NCBI GenBank assembly: GCA_016710625.1 | Contig: JADJVK010000017.1 | Location: 1-64,000 of the forward strand | Direction of reading: 5' to 3' | From: Saprospiraceae bacterium | GTDB taxonomy: Bacteria; Bacteroidota; Bacteroidia; Chitinophagales; Saprospiraceae | DNA length: 64,000 bases | In this document: positions 60,007 to 64,000 of the stretch, one piece after another | How the letters are laid out: every line of letters begins with the position of its first letter | Position numbering within the stretch: position 1 is the first letter of the stretch | Position numbers and translations under genes: made by a program | Notes under the pieces: model-generated | The model's database searches: none | What the model was told of the DNA's origin: nothing | The model's input: the letters and a program-made list of their open reading frames with translations, nothing else

Positions 60007-61692
60007 TCAAAAGCAGTGCTCGTGCGATCCTGTTTCGACAATTTCCCCTTTTTCTAATACGAATATGGTATCAGCATGCATTATCGTACTCAATCTGTGA
60101 GCAATTAGAATGGTAATTTGGTCCCCTAATTTTGAAATTTCTTTTATCGTATTCGTAATTTCTTCTTCTGTGATACTATCTAATGCAGACGTTGCTTCAT
60201 CAAAAATTAGCAATCTTGGTTTTCTTAGTAAAGCCCTTGCTATTGATAATCTTTGTTTTTCCCCACCAGATAATTTCAATCCACCTTCCCCAATAATTGA
60301 GTTCAATCCATTTTCTGCCTTTTTTAGAATATTGTAGCAAGCTGCTTTTTCTAATACATTATTCATGTCCTCATCAGTCGCAGAGGGATATACAAAGGCA
60401 AGATTTTCTCTAATGGTTCCCGCAAAAAGCTGGGTATCTTGAGTGACAAAACCAATCTGATTTCTTAGTTCTTCAAAATTGATTTGATTTTCTGCCACGC
60501 CATTATATTTTATAGAACCTCCTTGTGGCTGATATAATCCAACCAATAATTTAACTAAAGTTGTTTTACCTGACCCTGAAGGACCCACAAAAGCAATTGT
60601 CTTGCCTCTTTTGGTGCTGAAATTGATTTCATTCAAGGCATTATATTGTGCTGTATGGTGCTTGAATGTTACATTTTCAAAGGCTAAATTTTCTAAAACT
60701 CCGAAATCAACAGGATGATCTGGTTTGGGTTCAGGTTGCTTTTGCATCAAATTGTGGAAATTCAATAAAGAAGCTTCTGCCTCACGGTAAGAGATAATGA
60801 TATTTCCAATTTCTTGCAATGGACCAAAAATGAAAAATGAAAAGAATTGAAGTGTAATTAATTCTTTTACTTCCACAAATTTTCCAAAAACTAAATACAT
60901 TAATGTAAAAAGAATGACTTGTCGCAATAAATTCACAAAAGTTCCTTGTATGAAACTCAAAGTTCTGATGCTTTTTACTTTTCTAAGTTCTAACCCAAGA
61001 ATTTTGTAAGTATTTGAATTTAAACGATTTATTTCTTGTGAGGTAAGCCCTAAGCTTTTTATTAATTCTATATTTCTTAAAGATTCTGTTGTCGTACCTG
61101 CTAATGCTGTAGTTTCTCTTACAATATTTTTTTGGATGGACTTTATTCTTTTACTCAGTACATTTGTCAGCCAACTTAATAAAAAGATGCCGACAATATA
61201 GGTGGGAACAATCGCCCAGTGTTTGCTGAAAGCATACACTGAAACGAAAACGACACCAACTAAAATACCAAATACTACATTAATAAAAGCAGAAATAAAC
61301 TTTTCAGTGTCAGTTCTAACTTTGGTAAGAATACTCAAGGTTTCCCCACTTCTTTGATCTTCAAATTCTTTGAATGGCAGTTTCATTGAATGCTCCAAAC
61401 CATCAGTAAATATTTTAGCACCAAATTTTTGGATAATTACATTGGTAAAATAGTCTTGAAAGGCTTTTGCAATCCTACTTATCATCGCCACACCAATGCT
61501 CAAAGACAGCCAATACATTGTTTTTGATAGGAAATCATTGAGTTGATATTGGTCTCTTTTATAGGCTAAATCTATAATGTTTCCAAAAATAATCGGATCC
61601 ATTAAAGAGAAAACTTGATTGATGGCAGCAAGACCCAATGCTAAAAGTACCAATAATTTATATGGCTTTAAATATTGTATTAATAATTTCAT
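60007..61692 (-). CDS. ABC exporter, fused membrane and ATPase domains
   Basis: 561 residues as sequenced. Residues 1-310 are the six-helix type IV exporter domain; residues about 330-561 are the ATPase with Walker A GPSGSGKTT, Q-loop FVTQDTQLF, signature LSGGEKQR, Walker B LLIFDEATSALD and H-loop AHRLST. It resembles MsbA-like lipid or peptide exporters acting as homodimers. The frame ends after GSHEH at 60007, but one base later the normal tail RKGLYYAMWRQQIGERK follows, then a stop at 59909-59911. The true gene is therefore probably 59909-61692. The substrate is unknown. It is convergent with the isc cluster. Confidence 0.88.
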   Translation of the reverse strand: MKLLIQYLKPYKLLVLLALGLAAINQVFSLMDPIIFGNIIDLAYKRDQYQLNDFLSKTMYWLSLSIGVAMISRIAKAFQDYFTNVIIQKFGAKIFTDGLEHSMKLPFKEFEDQRSGETLSILTKVRTDTEKFISAFINVVFGILVGVVFVSVYAFSKHWAIVPTYIVGIFLLSWLTNVLSKRIKSIQKNIVRETTALAGTTTESLRNIELIKSLGLTSQEINRLNSNTYKILGLELRKVKSIRTLSFIQGTFVNLLRQVILFTLMYLVFGKFVEVKELITLQFFSFFIFGPLQEIGNIIISYREAEASLLNFHNLMQKQPEPKPDHPVDFGVLENLAFENVTFKHHTAQYNALNEINFSTKRGKTIAFVGPSGSGKTTLVKLLVGLYQPQGGSIKYNGVAENQINFEELRNQIGFVTQDTQLFAGTIRENLAFVYPSATDEDMNNVLEKAACYNILKKAENGLNSIIGEGGLKLSGGEKQRLSIARALLRKPRLLIFDEATSALDSITEEEITNTIKEISKLGDQITILIAHRLSTIMHADTIFVLEKGEIVETGSHEHCF

Positions 61693-61804
61693 ATAGAATG
61701 TAAAAATGAAAAAAGACCTAATAATTTAGGTCTTGGATTGCTTATAACAAAAGAATTTAGATTAAGTTTTTCTATTTTTCTTTTTAGCCGCAGGAAATAA
61801 AATA

Positions 61805-62164
61805 TTATTTAAAATTAATCTGTAATCCAGGGGAGTTTGGATGCAAATTTAAGTCTGTCGGAGGATCACCCACATAGTGTCGATAATCTTCTGGGTCATG
61901 CCCGCCATAATAGGAAAACATTCCTTGCCCATAAGTGCCATGTAAATATCGAATTTCCCCATATGGTTTATTTTCGCCTAGTACTAATACGGATGGCTTC
62001 ACATAATCTTTTAGAAATGCCGTTGCCTGTCCCATAAAGCCCTTCACCGTTCTTGTCTGACATTGAGTCAGCATCGTAGGAATTGGATCCCATTTTGCGG
62101 AAAAATCAAATAAGGTGAAATAATCTTGTAAAGGGTGTATTGGGTCTTTTAAAATTGTTATCAA
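61805..62164 (-). CDS. AsnB-like secreted protein, C-terminal part
   Basis: Continues the gene starting at 63044. It contains QDYFTLFDFSAKWDPIPTMLTQC, VKGFMGQATAFLKDYVKPSVLVLGENKPYGEIRYLHG, and YYGGHDPEDYRHYVGDPPTDLNLHPNSPG. After that the frame ends early; a one-base shift restores LILNNILFPAAKKKNRKT with a stop at 61762-61764, a typical lysine-rich end. The true gene thus spans about 61762-63044. The first residues here overlap the previous piece in another frame. Confidence 0.8.
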   Translation of the reverse strand: MITILKDPIHPLQDYFTLFDFSAKWDPIPTMLTQCQTRTVKGFMGQATAFLKDYVKPSVLVLGENKPYGEIRYLHGTYGQGMFSYYGGHDPEDYRHYVGDPPTDLNLHPNSPGLQINFK

Positions 62165-63044
62165 TAGTAGAGTGTTCGTAAATCATCGGGTCTTTCATCA
62201 AATTGAAATTTTGAAAAGCCAAACATTTACTAAAATCTAATTTGCTTTGTGCGGCTGGATCAGAGGGGTCTCCATCAATAACTGTTTCGCAAATATCTAT
62301 TCCTTCAGCAGCTAAAGCCATATCGTAAGTATCAGTAGCTGAGCACATTGCAAACATGAAGCCGCCACCACCAACGAACTCTTTTATTCTTTTTGCCACT
62401 GCCAATTTCATCTGTGATACTTTGTTGTATCCTAACCTTTTAGCTCTAGCCTCCTCTTTTTTCTGATTGTCTCTATACCAAGGTGCATTGTGATAGTTGG
62501 CATAAAATTTTCCATATTGCCCAGTAAAATCTTCATGATGCAAATGCACCCAATCATATTTGGAAATTTTGTCATCTAATACTTCTTCGTCATAAATTTT
62601 ATCATAAGGTATTTCAGCATAGGTCAATACCATTGTTACTGCATCATCCCAAGGCTGCACGGTTTCTCCTTTTTCATTCACATCTGGGGTGTAAACTGCA
62701 ATTAAAGGAGCTTTTTCGAGTTTGATATCATCCATGTTAATTTCTGGATTCGAAATCTCATTCAAAATATTAGCAAAAGCTGCATCGGGAATCACTTCGT
62801 AAGTTACTCCCCTCACTTGGCATTCTTTTTCAAACACTTTTGAATAGGGAAAAGCAAAACTTCCTCCTCTATAATTCAACAGCCAATGTGCATCTATTAC
62901 ATTTTGTTTTAATACCCAATAGGTTATGCCATAAGCCTTTAAATGATCTTTCTGTTTTTCATCCATTGGCAATAAAATAAATGATGCCAAAACTGATTTT
63001 GTAGAAAGAATCAACAATAGAACTATAAATAAAAATTTATTCAT
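62106..63044 (-). CDS. Secreted protein of the family annotated 'asparagine synthetase B' in Bacteroidota, N-terminal part
   Basis: Signal peptide 1-20 (ends SVLAS). The family blocks LKAYGITYWVLKQN, HWLLNYRGGSFAFPYS, WDDAVTMVLTYAEIPYDKIYDEEVL, YDWVHLHHEDFTGQYGKFYANYHNAPWYRD and GGGFMFAMCSATDTYDMALAAEGIDICE are all present. These secreted proteins of about 430 residues are often named asparagine synthetase B but lack the glutaminase and synthetase domains of true AsnB, so that name is probably wrong. The real activity is unknown; the fold around GGGFMFAMCSA looks like a glutamine-amidotransferase-like alpha/beta domain. The frame slips near 62140 at a CCCTTT stretch and continues at 61805-62164. 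Confidence 0.8.
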   Translation of the reverse strand: MNKFLFIVLLLILSTKSVLASFILLPMDEKQKDHLKAYGITYWVLKQNVIDAHWLLNYRGGSFAFPYSKVFEKECQVRGVTYEVIPDAAFANILNEISNPEINMDDIKLEKAPLIAVYTPDVNEKGETVQPWDDAVTMVLTYAEIPYDKIYDEEVLDDKISKYDWVHLHHEDFTGQYGKFYANYHNAPWYRDNQKKEEARAKRLGYNKVSQMKLAVAKRIKEFVGGGGFMFAMCSATDTYDMALAAEGIDICETVIDGDPSDPAAQSKLDFSKCLAFQNFNLMKDPMIYEHSTIDNNFKRPNTPFTRLFHLI

Positions 63045-63204
63045 TCTTAAATTTGATTTAATTACATTTTAACGCAAAAATGAGCGAAATAGTTATTTTT
63101 CACTAAATATTAATCACATAATTGTAATATAAACGACTAATAATAATTTAATAGTGTAAATAATTTAAAAGTATCTTATTTTTGAAGGCTAAAAACATTC
63201 AAAT

Positions 63205-64000
63205 ATGTTAAAATCAATTCTTTTATATTTCAGTATCCTAGTTCCTTTTTTGCTTCAAGCTCAAAAGGAAAGCGATAATATCGTCCCGAACCAACTAATT
63301 GTACAATTTAGAGATGCAGAAAATGCTAATTATTGGCTTCGAAATCAGGAACGAAATGCTTCAAAAGTGGCTTTGAATAGAATATTATCCACTGGCTTGA
63401 ATATCTATTTGTTTGATACAGAAGATATTGAAGCTGCTAAAAAGCAGTTTGAATCCTCTCCTAGTGTTTTATTTGTTCAAAACAATCATATTTTAAAAGA
63501 AAGAGGTCCGTTAAACCCGAATGATTCTTTATTTAATCTACAAGGTTATTTGAGATTGGTGAAAGCCAATGAAGTGTGGGCTACAACTACTGGAGGGAAA
63601 ACAGCTTGTGGGGACGAAATAGTAGTCGCAGTGAGTGAAGGGAACTGTTTAGATTATAATCACCCCGATTTGATTAATAATATTTATATAAATAAAAAAG
63701 AGGTACCTGATGACAATATCGATAATGATGGAAATGGGTATGTGGATGATTATTATGGAATTAGTTTAATAACCTACAATGGGAATATTACTTGTTCTTC
63801 TAATCTTCATGCAACAAAGGTTTGCGGGATTATTGGTGCAAAAGGAAACAATACAAAAGGTGTGAGTGGCGTAAATTGGAATGTGAAAATGCTATTTATA
63901 AGAGATTCTGGAAAAGAAGATAAGGTGATTGAATCCTATGAGTATATCAGATCGCTCAGAAAAAAATATAATGATTCGAATGGAAAAGAGGGAGCTTTTG
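63205..64000 (+). CDS. Subtilisin-like (S8) secreted protease, N-terminal part, runs off the window
   Basis: 265 codons to the edge. Signal peptide 1-19 (ending LLQAQ), an inhibitor-like propeptide (about 22-95: IVPNQLIVQFRDAENANYW, VLFVQNNHILK), then the S8 domain. The Asp region reads VVAVSEGNCLDYNHPDLINNIYIN followed by DNDGNGYVDDYYG. The His region reads HATKVCGIIGAKGNNTKGVSGV, where HGTHVAGI is usual. The Ser block is outside the window. The catalytic Asp is not in its usual AVxDxG context (Glu is there instead), so activity is doubtful unless the sequence is in error. A TATTTTTG -7-like box is at 63177-63184. A T9SS tail would be expected beyond the edge. Confidence 0.8.
   Translation, partial: MLKSILLYFSILVPFLLQAQKESDNIVPNQLIVQFRDAENANYWLRNQERNASKVALNRILSTGLNIYLFDTEDIEAAKKQFESSPSVLFVQNNHILKERGPLNPNDSLFNLQGYLRLVKANEVWATTTGGKTACGDEIVVAVSEGNCLDYNHPDLINNIYINKKEVPDDNIDNDGNGYVDDYYGISLITYNGNITCSSNLHATKVCGIIGAKGNNTKGVSGVNWNVKMLFIRDSGKEDKVIESYEYIRSLRKKYNDSNGKEGAF

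Noticed and set aside
61805..63044. True asparagine synthetase
   Set aside because: It has a signal peptide and none of the N-terminal glutaminase Cys2 or ATP-pyrophosphatase SGGxDS motifs; the common name appears to be a carried-over annotation.

Overview
The window is an AT-rich chromosome segment of a Bacteroidota bacterium, most likely a Saprospiria- or Chitinophagia-like environmental lineage (inference). The evidence is the set of secreted proteins that end in type IX secretion (T9SS) sorting domains, a PorP/SprF protein beside a gliding-type (type B) cargo, promoters of the TTTG-N19-TAnnTTTG kind, and starts without Shine-Dalgarno sequences. No rRNA, tRNA, CRISPR array or transposase was seen.

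Layout. 1-2280: end of a Rieske gene, an outer-membrane porin, an unusual inverted-repeat array and a small conserved coiled-coil protein. 2667-9251: an M43 metalloprotease with dockerin- and cohesin-like parts, then two tandem beta-helix T9SS cargos, the first decayed. 9296-17286 (minus): a probable operon of a giant TSP3-repeat type B cargo, its PorP/SprF partner and an OmpA/beta-propeller protein. 17819-22944: a choice-of-anchor V cargo, ffh, purA, a PAAR protein and a beta-helix lipoprotein. 23247-28702: an accessory island of single same-strand genes (RES protein, lipoproteins, DUF4272, NTF2-like, WD40) separated by GC-richer imperfect palindromes that resemble integron cassette sites. 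28785-32356: a propeller-type sensor kinase and NarL-type regulator. 32399-46038: a NAD-linked formate dehydrogenase split over two places (catalytic subunit on minus; fdhD plus a fused NuoE-NuoF diaphorase on plus), with a CotH protein, a double-OmpA protein, leuS, a CPBP protease and cdsA between. 46480-57730: further T9SS cargos (esterase, DUF7619-type protein, metalloprotease with ten FnIII domains), a TPR-like protein and an MtfA-like protein lacking its zinc motif. 57925-64000: iscS-iscU-iscA, an ABC exporter, an AsnB-like secreted protein and the start of a subtilisin-like protease.

Caution. About half of the genes, including essential ones such as purA, are split by single-base indels, mostly in homopolymer runs. 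The simplest reading is an unpolished long-read assembly. Split genes are therefore listed by their readable pieces, with the joined gene described. Two loci, the first beta-helix gene and iscS, carry extra nonsense changes or a larger deletion and could be truly decayed.
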